DNA of 64,000 bases from positions 358,427 through 422,426 of the forward strand of contig VSDK01010248.1 in the NCBI GenBank assembly GCA_009767595.1. The letters run 5' to 3'. The notes beneath the pieces are model-generated. The model was not told the origin of the DNA, did no database searches, and saw only the letters and a program-made list of their open reading frames with translations. Shown piece by piece: positions 46,794 through 59,408 of this stretch (the stretch's first letter is position 1; every line of letters begins with the position of its first letter). The stretch comes from Symbiodinium kawagutii. Its lineage: Eukaryota > Sar > Dinophyceae > Suessiales > Symbiodiniaceae. The position numbers and the translations under genes were made by a program.

Positions 46794-47399
46794 CTGTACA
46801 CAGAGCTAAGCCCGCATTAAGCGGTTGCGCAATGGTCAACCAGGATGATGACATGAGGCTTGACTACTGGTGGCTGTGATTATCTTTTGTACCTATGTGT
46901 ATCTATATGTATTATGTATCTATTGATATGTTTAAAGATATCATACTATATCTATATCTGAGAAGATAATACCTGCAAGTGTAATATCCGTGATGGATGT
47001 CTACTGAGCAATGGTTTGAAAATAGTGGCAGGCGGTAAATGGTGGCTCCCACTGCGTAGGTATCGACAGCAGTGGCAGTGGTAGAACTTAGTTGGCAAAA
47101 ATTAAATAGAATCTTTGTAGTATGAATGGTACTCTGATGATGAAATACTAATGTAGCTCAATGTGTATTGCACCTGGATTCATCAGGTGCCGTCCCAATA
47201 AAGGAGCAACAGCTGCGTTTTTCAGTGCCGTTGAACTGGACACCCCGGGTATCGGTCAAGCAAGCTGATTATCAACACATGGTTGGTCTTTGTTGCTTAC
47301 CATCCATTGCTGTCAATCATTATCGACCAGCAGCATCAACCATTCTTAACCATCAAAAACCAAAGAAACCACTGCAAACCAGCTTATAAAGCATCACTA

Positions 47400-47590
47400 A
47401 CCAGCTCATCAAACACTATTGGTGCCCTACCATGAACACCCAAGCTCATCAACCATTACTAATCATCATCCATTTTGCTAATCACTCATCAACCATTACT
47501 AATCATCATCCAACCATTGCCAATCATCATCTACCACTAATCAACCATTACTAATCATCAACCATTACTAATCACTAAGCTAACCAGAAG
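47400..47590. repeat. AACCATTACTAATCATC simple repeat
   Basis: Degenerate array left of the exon at 47624; no coding signal. Confidence 0.88.
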
Positions 47591-47623
47591 TAGCTCCCTT
47601 TGTTGGTGGATCCACTGGCAGAC

Positions 47624-47675
47624 CTGCTGACCGCTCTCATCACAGGACACCATTTCTGGCTCGACTCAAATGGTC
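47624..47675 (-). CDS. Exon
   Basis: Minus-strand, CGCGCCAG|GACC to GTCAGCAG|GTCTGCC. PFESSQKWCPVMRAVSR, phase 1 in, 2 out. No family recognised. A further GC-rich patch at 48193-48230 (minus VLLLQLDVV) may be another small exon upstream. Confidence 0.6.
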
Positions 47676-48798
47676 CTGGCGCGGCAACGCGGACGGAACC
47701 GCAGATGCAATGATGACATCAAATGCTCCATGGTGCGGGTATATTCACCTACAAAACTGGATAAATTTATGTGTAAATGTAGGTAAATCTGGTATAATCA
47801 CATAAATTTGGATCATTTTATGGGTAAATGTAGGTCAATATACCAAACATGGAGCAGCAGGATAATTTGGAGCTACCCCGTCCCAAGTGATGCCCTCCCT
47901 AAGTTGGTCTAGATTCACCAGTGAACTGTAGTTCTGTCACGTTATATTTGCCATGAGCATGGAAGGTTTACCCTAGTTAAGTAATGAACCGAAGTTAATA
48001 GTCCCTGGAGGGAATCACTTTGTAACATTAACTCTGGCTTCTCGACCTTTTTAAAGATTGAAGGTTCAAACATCAAAAAAACATGACAACCAGCTGAATA
48101 AGAATCGAGCTTTGTCACTGATATTTCGCCTGTAAGGGTCTCATGTAAGAAGTTTGATCACGACGCATAGGCCATGCCATGGGCCAATACAGGTCACCAC
48201 AACATCCAACTGCAGCAGCAGCACCTTGTAGGGCTGGGATTCTTCCATGGACGACAGGGTCACTCGCTGGTTGGGATCAAAGGAGGTCAGTAGAACCTGG
48301 GCAAAACAATTCCCTACCGAACCTGAAAGAAACTGGCAGGTACATCAGGTGCTCGTTTGTGATGAAATTGTTGAAGACAAATGGACATCATCAAGACTCA
48401 AGAAGGTAGATTCAACAAAATTATCCATGATGCACCAAACACCAAACTTTGACATAACGTAATTAAACAGACTTCAACGGGCTTAGATTCAACTTAAATG
48501 GACATGCCAAGTGTCAAGGTTGGCATCGCAGGAAAGAGGCTGGCATTCCATGAATCTGATCGTAGCCCCAAAGGCGGGCTGGGTTGGACCATCGCAGAAC
48601 AAAACCAACGAAACAGCGGGGGCTGGTTGGCCTGCAACGAAATGGGTGATCGCGGCAAACAACAAACATACAAATAGCTTGAGCTCATATGAAAAGGTGA
48701 GGTCACTCCTGGATAAAACCATATGAAATCATACAAAAAGAAAACATATGAATTTCTAGATGGTGAGGTCACTTCCCGGTCAAAACAAAGCGGGTCAC

Positions 48799-48826
48799 AG
48801 CGCGAGCTCTGGGCGCTTTTTAGAAC
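48799..48826 (-). CDS. Small exon
   Basis: Minus-strand, GCTACAG|GTTC to GCGCT|GTGACC. By phase from 49101-49124 it reads SKKRPELAL. The longer open frame LELQVLKSAQSSR is more helix-like; the two disagree on frame. Confidence 0.5.
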
Positions 48827-49100
48827 CTGTAGCTCCAACTTTGACTCCCCGCGACATGAATGGTTGACACATGGGAGGGATTGGACTGCTTCACTGATGT
48901 TCACTGCCATCACTCTTGCTTATGTAAAGTGATGTGCATCATATTTGTACGGCACACTGCCAGGACTGTCCGGATTTTGATGCCTATACTGACATCAATC
49001 AAGGTGGACCTGGGTCGAGCCAGCCCACGGTCTCACCCAACAAAAGGATTCACCACCACCAGCGATGGCTCACGATGATTTCCACATGTTACCAAGTCAC

Positions 49101-49124
49101 GGCGTAGTTGCCGAGCACTTGCAC
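49101..49124 (-). CDS. Very small exon
   Basis: Minus-strand, CTTGCAG|GTGC to TACGCC|GTGACT, 24 bases. Phase 1 gives ASARQLR; the other frame reads VQVLGNYA. Boundaries fit both neighbours. Confidence 0.5.
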
Positions 49125-50002
49125 CTGCAAGGTCGGTTCGACAGGTTCTGCTTGGTTTCTTGTCCTTGTAATCCTTTTAACTTAAAACTGGCAAGTTATA
49201 AATGACTGGATGGTATAAGTGGCTACTTATACATAGCTCTATGGTTTCTGGCATTTCTTACTAGCCTGGTTTCTTGTTGATAGAACTGCCGCATGGTATG
49301 TATTCCCTTTCAATGCAGCAGCTGTCTAACGGTGTTGTTTTGGCAAGGTCTTGTTTTGGCAAGCAGTTGGATGTCTCGTAGAAGTACTAATGCAAACTCA
49401 CAATGACTCCTCGAGGTAAGCCAACCCTATGATTCACATGCGGAATGATTTGTTTGTAGTAAAAGGACATGGACAACCAAGACTCTGGTAAAGTAACCCG
49501 GAAGCTAAGAATCACCATATTTTATCCTGATAAAATTGATAAATTGTAGATTGTCCACTTTTAGGCCACCAGAGTGGAGCCATATCATATCTGCCAACCA
49601 AACTCCTTATGATTGATCACTGAACAGCAACTGGTTCTGACCAAAAGTTCCCCGATCGACTGTTGAATCCACCATGGTGCCGACCCGGGGTGAAGCCTAG
49701 GAAGGATTGGAAAGACTTCTAGTGGTGAGTACCGGTTCATAATGGAACCAAATCATGGCAAGACTTTGCAGCTAATGACAAGTAACACATGTTGGTAAAA
49801 CAAAGAGATCAGAAATGGCCATTTTCACATAAACTGCTGAGTAAATGCTGGGTTACTGCCACAAAGTAGCATGATCCCGTTATCACCCGGTGGCTTGCGG
49901 CTTCACCATGATGTCCTTAAAATAATCCGCCCCAGGAGCGATGCATCCCCCAGCTGCTGGGTTAACCCTGTCACCAGTTACTTGCGCACTGGGGATGCTG
50001 AC

Positions 50003-50088
50003 CTGCCAGCATTGGTCCCCCGAAACCTGTTCCCCTTGGCGCTCGCCTCCCGGTCTGGCCAGCCAGCGTTGCTATCCAACATCGATGC
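50003..50088 (-). CDS. Exon, Gly/Arg/Pro-rich
   Basis: Minus-strand, CACCACAG|GCAT to CTGGCAG|GTCAGC, 86 bases. HRCWIATLAGQTGRRAPRGT then GFGGPMLA. Phase 2 in (from 51417-51462), 1 out. A 160-codon plus-strand frame across it is antisense and not protein-like. Confidence 0.65.
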
Positions 50089-50840
50089 CTGTGGTGCCGG
50101 CACAGTAGGCCACAGCAGTGGATCCAAAAAAGATCCAGCAAGAAACAATAATCAAAACATGTTGAATGGCATGGCATGGCGGTGTTTGTGGTTGTGTTCA
50201 TTGTTCCTATTTGGTTCGGTAGATCACAAGGAATATTTTGGACATGGTCCTGCGAAGCATCATTCCATAGTCATCCCAGCAAAAACCATATCTGAGGGTG
50301 GGGAACGGTGGGGATGGGATACCCTGGAGCTCATCTTTGTGGAAATCCTCTAGGGAATGATCACCTCGTTGCGTTCAGAATGACATTTGTTCCTGGGTAA
50401 ACCAGCTAAATTAATGTAGCATTGACCATGCAACAATGCCTGGGTCAGTGGGTGGCAATGATCAAGCCAATGGTTGAAAACATGGGAATAAACAGTCCTA
50501 CTGGTTCCTTGATAGCCTGTGCTATGACACTACCTGAGTGACTGGGTACATAGTTAAACCTATCCACAAGTGCTCGGATTCAACACTGGAGCAAAAAAGG
50601 CGAAACAAAAAATATGGGAACCACTCCAGTCACGATTGTTGGGGATACATCAATTTCATATATTTCCTCTACCCATGTATATATACGTACATATACACAC
50701 TACTTTCACATATATATATATAATTTCCTGAGAACAGTGTCATACAGAATCAATCATACAGATTCATTTGTCACTGGTTGCACCGATAGTAACTCTTGGG
50801 ATATACAAGCAAAAGTGCATGGAACCATTCAATTCAAACG

Positions 50841-50945
50841 TTGGTTTCTCAGAATAGGGAACCCCCAAAGAAGGTTGGTTGATTATTAGAAATGAAATGG
50901 TTAATAAAGTGGATCATTTGGGGGTACCCCTATGGTTTGAGAAGC
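50841..50945. repeat. Inverted-repeat element (family A)
   Basis: TTGGTTTCTCAGAATAGGGA at the left; GGGGGTACCCCTATGGTTTG then AGAAGCC at the right. No coding capacity. Confidence 0.75.
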
Positions 50946-51416
50946 CAGCACTTCGACCACATATCACTGGACATGCATATAAATAGCATAAATAGCATAA
51001 CTTATAAACCATTATAGCTGTAATATGTCCATCATAAATCTTGGGAGCATCAAACCACCACTAGTTGTTTGACCACTGTTGTTGCGTAAAATTTGTCCTC
51101 TATTATTAAGCATCATTATTGGTTGTAACCCCTATACAACCACCAACCAGTAGCTGTTTAACCATTACTGTTGGTTAGTATCCCCTATTAAGCATTAGAT
51201 GGTTCAAACATTTGATGGCGAGAGACACATTGGTCTAATTGCTGGTTATTATCTCCTGTGATTAACCACTAGAAACCCTATAAAACCATATAAAGTATTA
51301 AATGGTCATTTGCCATTATTCATGGTTCAACAATTATTAACCACCATTATTAAGCATTAAATGGTTCAAAATTTCGATGATGGGGAGAGACAGGACATCT
51401 CCGTCCGCAGACCCAC

Positions 51417-51462
51417 CTGAAAGGCTCCATTGGTGACTGCTGCATCGCCAAGAGCCTCACAG
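51417..51462 (-). CDS. Exon, C-terminal to kinase domain
   Basis: Minus-strand, GCCACCAG|CTGT to CTTTCAG|GTGGGTC. By phase it reads VRLLAMQQSPMEPF; another open frame is CEALGDAAVTNGAFQ. Good splice sites on both sides. Confidence 0.65.
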
Positions 51463-52094
51463 CTGGTGGCAGGTGAAAGGTTGAAGCGTTTCGTTGCGTT
51501 GAAGGGCTGGTGGATGGTTGGTGGTAAGGATGCTTAGGCATGGTTGGTTGGTGGCTGGTGAATGAGGCTACTGGTTGGTGTACATAGGTGGATGGTTGGT
51601 AAGTGGTTGGTGGACGATTTGTGAATGGTTGGTGAATGGTTGATGCTATCCGGGGTTATGCGGAAGACACCTCCGATAATATACTGGCTTCACCAATAAT
51701 AGCAATACTCACCGTCCAAAGTGAACTGATTCTGCAGAGGAAAACACATCCTTGGAACCAGAAACCAGACAGTGCTGAGGGCTCATGGAAGAAATTGACC
51801 ATGAAGGATCAGGCATTTCCCATACTAAGACCAACTAGACTATACCATGTCCAGATCCTTGTGACGAGACAATGAGAGTGAAGCTAGGGACAGAACCCTC
51901 GGCCCAACATGCAATGATTTCTTGGTATATTTCTGCTCATGCTGGTTGTTGCTATTCCATTCATTCCATTCATTAAGGAGGTTGACCGCACTTATCACTT
52001 TCTAACTGTAGAGTAACGTCAGGGATCATTCATAAGCAAGTTCAGAAACTTGCCAAATGTTTATCGAATAATATGATCCTTGGTTCAGCCCTAC

Positions 52095-52140
52095 CTTCGC
52101 GTTTTTGTTGCGTCCCAAACGAGTGTTGTGGCAACTTGAC
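52095..52140 (-). CDS. Exon, C-terminal to kinase domain
   Basis: Minus-strand, GTGCTGCAG|GTCA to GCGAAG|GTAGGG. VKLPQHSFGTQQKRE. Phase 0 in, 1 out, both matched. GGTT-rich DNA to its right and AACC-rich DNA further right before 53283. Confidence 0.7.
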
Positions 52141-53282
52141 CTGCAGCACATCTGAGTGACAATGTCAGGGGCAACGCCAGCTGCATGGGTGCAGCTACAC
52201 ATTTCAATCGACTATGCATGATGACAATGGTATACAATGGTGAGGGTTGGTGATGATGATAACACCGTTGCTGCAGGACAGTACAAGTGCAACCCGTATG
52301 CCAATTGAGTAGCCTGCTGTTGGTGAGATGCGAATTCAACCCATTTGCAATTATTTTTCATGGGTGATTGTTGTAGGATTGTTGCTCCAGTTCAGGGGTT
52401 GCAAGTTCCCAGTGACAGTTGGTCATGGTTCATAGTCTAAATTTTGGTTAGAGCACCCCTGGTAGCTCCAAATCGCTTCCCCTTTAAAGGGATAGCGCTG
52501 GATACCCCTGGCTCCCAATCGCTCCCTCCTACCCACCAGCAGTATCCCATGTATCCCCCTCTATTCAACTAACTCATTGACCAGCTCATGTTCGCCGTCC
52601 AGGGATCTCTTGAACAGGGGTAATGGTCATAGCCGGATACCATCCGTTGGTCATTACCATGAGAAAGAACTGCTTGATAAAGGGACTGCTCAACGGAGGT
52701 TGGCTATCATCCCTTGTTTTTTGATCAATCGCCATCAGTTAACAATTTAAGTAAGCATGAATTTTACCTAATTGTTTACAATAATAATTAACAACGGTCA
52801 GTTACAAAACCTCAAAGGACCGTCATTAGTATCCATCAACAAGCAATGTACTGTACATATCATGAGCAACAGTCACTGAGCATGGTTGACCATCACCAAT
52901 GTTATGCAGCGTCATTAATCATCAATTGCCACCAGTCTCAACCACAATTAATAACCATAATCATCATCATCATCAACACTATCAACCATGATTAACCACT
53001 ATTCCCCTTCATCATTGTGATAGTGCGTACTGATAACTTCACCATTACTATACCATTATTGACCATTGTGGTTCGATTTTTTGTTAACTCCTATCAACGA
53101 TTATTTATTAACCTTCATTCGCCATGGCTGCTGTTATATATTAACTAGACTAGAACTATCTACTAATTATAATTAATCATTGTGAACTATTGTAAACCAT
53201 TGCGAACAATCACCATTCATTATTGACCATTGCAAACCATTGTCATTTCATCGGCAACAAAGTGAGACTATTTCTGGGTGAC

Positions 53283-53315
53283 TCTGATCAGCCAGGGAGC
53301 CATCGCGTCGCGAGC
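53283..53315 (-). CDS. Exon, probable end of kinase C-lobe
   Basis: Minus-strand, TTCTCCAG|GCTC to ATCAGA|GTCACC, 11 codons, phase 0/0: ARDAMAPWLIR. Follows LTGKPAWDE and would lie near kinase helix G/H; this placement is inferred from order only. Confidence 0.65.
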
Positions 53316-54443
53316 CTGGAGAATCGTCATGTTAGAACTTGCTGCGACATTTGATGCTACTGATGGTTGATCATTGGGAGTGGCTCATGTTGATGCTTAT
53401 GGTTGGTGGTGGATGATACTGATGATTTCAAGTGGTTGATGATTGTGGTGCTTTAACGATGGCTGTATGATGCTTAACAATGTATAACAAAGGATAATCA
53501 AATGCTAATCTTGTGTTTTAACAAAAAGCGATGGTAGAAGTTTGCCACAATGTCACAAGGTCGTTCATCCGTATAAGGCATCTCCTCAGAAATGAAGCAG
53601 ATTGATGGTAGAAGCTTTGCTGGTTAATATGTGTACCTGGAAGGCACTGGCACAGCTGATTGATGTAGCTGCGGGTCAATACCCTGTACCCTAGCTGTTC
53701 ACATCCCATGAATGACCAAACTAGTCGGACTGTTAGGATGATAGATTGTTGGTTGGTTGATTGAAGTAGTGCTATGGTTAGATGACTATGGTTAGTTGTC
53801 AATGAACCATGGTTAACTACCTTCACGAGTATGGTTGCGATGCTTAATTGGTTGGTTCAGAATGACTCATCGCCATCTAGCGAACGGTGCATTGACAACA
53901 TCCACCCATTGGAGTCGCCAAGGGAGATTTGGTCGTTGAATGATGGTATTTGGCTATGATTAACGAAGGCTAATGATGATTTAATGATTGTTTCACGATG
54001 GTAAATGAAGGTTGATGAAGCTGTAATTTTGATTACTGATGGTTTGATGATGGTTAATGATGGTTTAATTGATCTTTAATTGTCAATGGTCTAGTGATGG
54101 TTCATGAAGCAAAAACATGGTTAAAATAAAATCTGGCCATTCAAGTCTCTGAAACTACCAACTGTGTGCGAAAATCAGGTGACCGAGCTGTTCATCAACA
54201 CCAATGAATGACGACCGAACTCGTGAAATCAAACGGTTGCTCGGATCGTGGCCACTCAACATAACAATCAATCAAATCATGGGCTAGCCACCAACAAATG
54301 GTTGATTCAAACCCCACATAAACAACGTCATCCCTGAACCATGGGCTGTACTACGCCAACATGCTCCCACAAATAAAACATAATGAAACCACGCAAAGTT
54401 TCAGCTAGCTTCATCCTGGGTTGGCAGTACGGAACTATAGTGG

Positions 54444-54540
54444 TGATAGACAAACAAACAAACAAACAAACGAACAAACAATCAAATAAACAACCAAGCA
54501 AGCAAGCAAACAAACAAGCAAGCAAGCAAACAAACCGAAA
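54444..54540. repeat. AAAC / AAGC 4-mer array
   Basis: CAAACAAACAAAC followed by AAGCAAGCAAGC units, then GATAGA/AATAGATA to 54680. Lies left of the exon at 54745. Confidence 0.95.
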
Positions 54541-54744
54541 GATTGATAGAAAGAAAAATACAATAAAATACATATAGAGAAATAGTTAAATAGATAAGAT
54601 GAATAGATAAAACATCAAAATAAACAGAGAGAGAGAAATCCATCAATAGATAAATAAATAGATAGGCAGATAGAGAAAAATACAAGTTCTACTTGTCATA
54701 TCTTATTGATTCTATTGGAGGCAATCTGCTGCTGGCACGCTCGC

Positions 54745-54781
54745 CTCATCCCACGCTGGCTTTCCAGTGAGGATTTCCAGC
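54745..54781 (-). CDS. Kinase exon, subdomains IX-X
   Basis: Minus-strand, CATGCCAG|GCTG to GATGAG|GCGAGC (GC donor). LEILTGKPAWDE continues GVVL of the previous exon to give GVVLLEILTGKPAWDE, the helix F end and following segment typical of RLK-Pelle/TKL kinases. If the GC donor is not used, the frame continues ASVPAADCLQ to a TAG at 54715-54717. Confidence 0.9.
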
Positions 54782-54849
54782 CTGGCATGACCCAGTCGCT
54801 GGTTGATGGTTGGTCGGAGATATCCGGCGTTTCGTGAAGCAGCATATGA

Positions 54850-54907
54850 GTGATTGATTGATGGATGGATGGATGGATGGATGGATGGATGGATGGATGG
54901 ATGGATG
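54850..54907. repeat. (GGAT)n microsatellite
   Basis: About 14 GGAT units just right of the kinase exon. Confidence 0.97.
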
Positions 54908-55613
54908 CATGGATTGATAATGTTGTATTGATATGTACTAATGATTACCAATGATGAGTCACGTAATTCAAGTATCATAGTTACGTCCATAACCACTTAA
55001 CGAATCGTTGGCTGATGCTATCATGAAAAACGTGTCGGTGTTCATAAATCAAGTTAAAGTCCGGTCGTTTTAGTGAGGCAAACCTGCGCTGCATACTGAC
55101 CCATTGAACTGTACCGGAACAACGATCCAGCTGGTGAGTTACCGTTCAAAATCTCTATTGACTTCACTACCCTCTTGAGCCACTGCCAAACCACTCTTTG
55201 TCATGTGGGGGCATCGAATGCTGTTCATGTTCTTCAATGGTTGCGAACGCACTCAAAGTAGCATAGTGGTTGGTGATTAAGCATATGGACCGCTGGTCCC
55301 CGCCAATAGAAAAGCGCTGATCAAGAATGACAGCAGCACATCCCCAAACTGACCAAGTTAGAAAACCAACTAACTGAATCTTACTGACAAACTAGCAAAC
55401 CAACTAACAAATTATCTAAATCTTACGAATTCACCAACTAAGTAAATCTAACTACCTAACCAACCTTACCAACTAACAGGTAACCAACGAAATTAACTCG
55501 CCAACAAACTAAAGCATGCTAACATATGCTAACATATGCTAACTAGATCTTCCTAACCAACGACCTACCACCACAGCACCACCGGCGGACAGCACCCACT
55601 GGGCGCCCCGGAC

Positions 55614-55699
55614 AGCACGACACCCAGCGCGAAGGCGTCGGTTTTGTCGGTGGCAGGGCGCATCATGAGCTCAGGAGCCATGTAACCAGGGGAGCCCAC
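55614..55699 (-). CDS. Kinase exon, subdomains VIII-IX (APE and helix F)
   Basis: Minus-strand, CGTCCCAG|GTGG to GTGCT|GTCCGG, 86 bases. VGSPGYMAPELMMRPATDKT then DAFALGVVL: the GSPGYMAPE P+1 loop and the invariant Asp of helix F (DAFALG). The invariant Glu of APE is present. Upstream of the acceptor the frame stays open as RVVLTSQ, which would lengthen the otherwise short activation segment. A 10-bp direct repeat GTGCTGTCCG brackets the donor. Confidence 0.95.
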
Positions 55700-55739
55700 C
55701 TGGGACGTCAGGACGACCCGTGGAAAGGTGGGGGCCCAA

Positions 55740-58235
55740 CGGGGCCCTTGAGGGTGAAAGCATGAGGGTTATGGATGTTGATGGTTGATGATGGTGACAG
55801 TCCAGGTGACTAATCAAGTGTGGTTCATCATGGTTTATGGTCACTTGTGGGTTTCATCACTAATGAGGGTGACTCATGTTGGCTAATGATGGTGACGAAA
55901 CGACTTATCTTTGTGGGTAATGATGGTGACATGTTGTGGGTCTATGGATGTTTATAGTTGCTGATAGTGACTTATCATGGTTGGTGATGGTTAGTGACGG
56001 TGGCTTATAATGGTGTTAACGATGGTGACTTGTACGGTTAAGAAGTAGGTGACAATGGTGAACATTGGTTCATCATTATAGTTTATCATGGATAATTGTG
56101 GTCGGCTTTATAACGGTAGTTCACAATGCTTAATAAGTGGGCACACACACATGAATGATGATGATTATTGGCTACACCTGTGTTGCTATTGCCATTAATG
56201 ATGCTTGGTATTGGTTCCTCATTATTTAAGAATTGATAACAATAGTCAACAATGGTTAAGATGTTTTGGTTTTGATGGTGAATGTTCAAGTACGATGGTT
56301 CACTATGGTTCATGAAGGTTTGATATCATGTAAAACAGTTTGTTTATAGTGGTTGACAATTTTGAATAACTGTTTCTCATTAGTTGACAATGGATAATGA
56401 AGGACACCCCGGATTAATGATAGTGGTCAATGATCATGTTTAATAACACATTAATGGTGAATGATACTGGCCGTGGTCAATGATGACAGTCTTTGGATGT
56501 CTTTGGTCTATTGACATTGTGGAGGGCTCCATCTTTAATTTGACTCATTGTGAACGCACCTGCACCCCCTTGTTTGCAGCTTGAAAAGAACTGACCTCTA
56601 GGATATGGACAGGGTTCAAATTGACTCCTATCAAAGCAAAATGCAGAAAGACACACAACGGATGAACCATCTCCCATTGCCAGCATCTGTTACTCCCAAA
56701 ATCTGTTGGTTGGAGTTCTATTATTGGCAGTCAGCACCCTCCTTGACAGCGCAACATCCAGGGGACAACCCCTACCCTTGCTGGATAGTCAAGCAATCAG
56801 AATCCGTGGCTGGAGATTGACCACTTCATCCAACAGCCTGACACAATCAACTTCGTCAAAACTTTGGATACAACTCATTGAGCTCTATGATATCTATGAC
56901 TCACCAGCTCAGTTGAAACCAACAAAAACACACGGTAACTGGCACTTCCTAGCAATCTAACAGCCAGCATCCTGCAGGGGCAGCTGGCGAGGTGCCACAA
57001 TGCCTGTAGTACCGTGGCGAGAGCCCTTCACCTGTGGCGGTATCCCACCGTGTGGACTGCTGCATTGGCAATGGAGCCCTAGGGGCTGCTGTGGTCATTG
57101 GTCTCGTTGGCCGGGCACACCCATGGTCAACAGCTCATGCTGCCGCGCCTCCAAGTGAGAGAGGAGTTGAAATTTAAAAAATCCAATGATCATCACGTAC
57201 CATTGTCGTTCTTGTATGGTAATATTTCGTTCATGTAGGACATCCAAATGGGCTATTCAGGCGCGGCTTGTCATATGCAAAGATGAGCAGTGAAATGTGT
57301 GTTGGTTTCTGATGGTTCAATGTTATTCACCTCACTCACAGGCCAGTAAGAGTTCCTAAAAGCTGTTTTTGTTACCAAAAATACACATTATCAACCATGA
57401 TTGCCAAACCTCGAACATCATTGTTACCCGTACATGCATTCTTGAACATTACTCAACGTCGTTAACTATAACCAACCATAGTAAACTAAACCCTTTGTAA
57501 GCACAAGTAAGCATCATTGACCACCATTAGCCATCACGAACGTATTATTGACCTTCACTGTTGACCGTTGCCATCATTAACCACCCCCATTGTCCTATAT
57601 ATGCCGCCAGAAACTATTATGAACCATTAGTTAGAGGTTAATCCTGCTTAACCAGTATAAACTCACTATCAAGCATTACTAAGCATGACTTCCAACCATC
57701 ATTAAACACTAGCCAACCATTAACCACCATCAACCACTGCTTCTAACCACTATCATCGACCATTAACCACTATTAGCCAGCACTATCACTTTTAAACCAC
57801 TGCTATACATCAGTTGTAGACCACTATCAATCATTGTGAATTATGAACCATTATTGACTGGCCATATACTGTCAACCATTATTGTTGGTCCTTCTCCTGT
57901 TCAAACCAAGACTAACCACTATTACCCATCGGTTCCGAGTATTTTAAAGCGTTATCCACGTTTAACCACCACAAGCATCTGCTATTATAAACCGTTCTGC
58001 ACCACTTCCAAACCAATAACCACCCATCAACGCACACCATATTCCGACCATGAACTAACCCCATTACTACCCATTAACCAACCCCATTACCCATGAACTA
58101 ACCCCATTAGTCGACCATTAAGGAACCACCATTATACCCTATTGGTTAGTGACCAGGTTAGTTGAGGAACCACCCCTATTAGTAACCACGAACCACTAAG
58201 GAACCACGGCCACTGGCACCACGGCCACCACTGCT
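55740..58235. repeat. Intron with complementary simple-repeat ends
   Basis: Plus-strand 55.74-56.4 kb is GGTT/GATGGTGAC-rich; 57.36-58.23 kb is AACCACTA/AACCATTA-rich. The change happens near 56.6-57.3 kb. In transcript sense the 3' end of this intron (CACCATCATCAACCATCAAC) can pair with the 5' part (GTGGTTAATGG type). No exon supported within. Confidence 0.8.
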
Positions 58236-58243
58236 CGCATGGC

Positions 58244-58314
58244 CTGGTCCTTGGCCAACCCGAAATCCGCGAGGCGCGAGTGGCGAAGCATGCGATCCAG
58301 CAGGATGTTGCTAC
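58244..58314 (-). CDS. Kinase exon, subdomains VIb-VII (NILLD, DFG)
   Basis: Minus-strand, GGCGCCAG|GTAG to GACCAG|GCCATG (GC donor), 71 bases. SNILLDRMLRHSRLADFGLA then KDQ. It carries the catalytic-loop Asn (NILLD) and the DFG Asp that binds Mg. With the previous exon it reads HRDIKSSNILLD. Flanked right by a GGTGCCACC/GGTGG-rich tract that can fold on itself. Confidence 0.96.
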
Positions 58315-59349
58315 CTGGCGCCACGAGCGGTGCCACCGGCGCCACCGGTGGTGCCACCGGTGGTGACTGATGGTTGGTGGTGAGTGGTGGTGAATGGTTA
58401 GTGGTGGTGAGTGGTGGTTGGGGTTAGTGATGCTTAATGCTGCAGGAGTGATGGCAAAGTTGTGTTTGATGATGGTTGAAAATCATGAGTCATTATGATG
58501 GCTACTGGTTCTCCAGATAATCGTGGATATTGATGGCTAGTAATGGCTAATACTCCATTGGTGATCGCCAGTAGCGTTCAATGTTGGTCGATTTGACGCT
58601 TCATGCTTTTTGATGCTGTATGATAGGACACACACATACATATTTATTTGACTATAAATGCTATACATGTTGATCTATGCATGGCAAATTATACATGGTT
58701 GGTGTGTGGGCATTCGTGGATGACGGTCAATTGTGGTGAATTTTATTCGGAAATGGCTTCATATCGAAGAATGAACCTGATACGTACATGTGTGAATAGA
58801 CATCACAATGATGGGGGTTTTGCTTGATGCTGAGGGATAACTACAAGAACTTGACCATGTTTGGCAACTGGTTGGTAAGAACATGCTAGTCATTAGCATT
58901 GGTGGCCAGTTGTCAATGAAGACCAAAGACACCTCACTGGCACCCCCTGAAATGTATGGGTTTTGAACTATCCAGTTATCCAAGTTTTCCCAGAGGTTTC
59001 AAGGTTCAATATCAGGGGGAAGGGATCGTTTCTATGATGATACTATCCAATCCGAAACTATAGTGATCCAATTACAATTGATGGTTGGCCCCTGACCCAA
59101 TGAACATCACGCCACCAGCTAAGATAGTTTGACGACTCAAGGTGAGTGGAGGGACATCGGTTGCCACTTGCCCGTGAAACAAGTAGACTGTGGTAACATA
59201 GCAATAGTCAATCCACGTTGAATTGATAGCTGGTTTCCCACGGGTTAGTTTACCGTTAATCCACCATTAATAGCTGGTTCCCCAGGGGTTACCAAAGGGT
59301 AGCATGATGACTCAACAGGTGGTCCACCTTTTGTTCAGCTCCAAGAGGC

Positions 59350-59408
59350 TCTTGATGTCGCGATGGACCATCTTCTTGCTGTGAAGGAAGGACACGGCTG
59401 TCACTACC
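59350..59408 (-). CDS. Kinase exon, subdomain VIa-VIb (HRD catalytic loop)
   Basis: Minus-strand, CGCCTCAG|GGTA to CAAGA|GCCTC (GC donor). VVTAVSFLHSKKMVHRDIK: helix E ending FLHS, then the HRD catalytic Asp and the Lys typical of Ser/Thr kinases. Phase 2 in, 1 out, both consistent. Confidence 0.95.

Noticed and set aside
46740..46815. tRNA-like GAGTCCCCGCC / TTAGCTC motifs
   Set aside because: Overlap a phase-consistent exon with a strong GTAAGC donor; arms do not pair as a tRNA.
48494..48913. 139-codon minus open frame including FCDGPTQPAFGATIRFMECQ
   Set aside because: Crosses the small exon at 48799 in a different frame and has no splice signals; may hide an unrecognised exon near 48530-48600 but cannot be supported.
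49871..50353. 160-codon plus-strand open frame
   Set aside because: Antisense to a phase-consistent minus exon (50003-50088) and not protein-like outside the GC-rich part.
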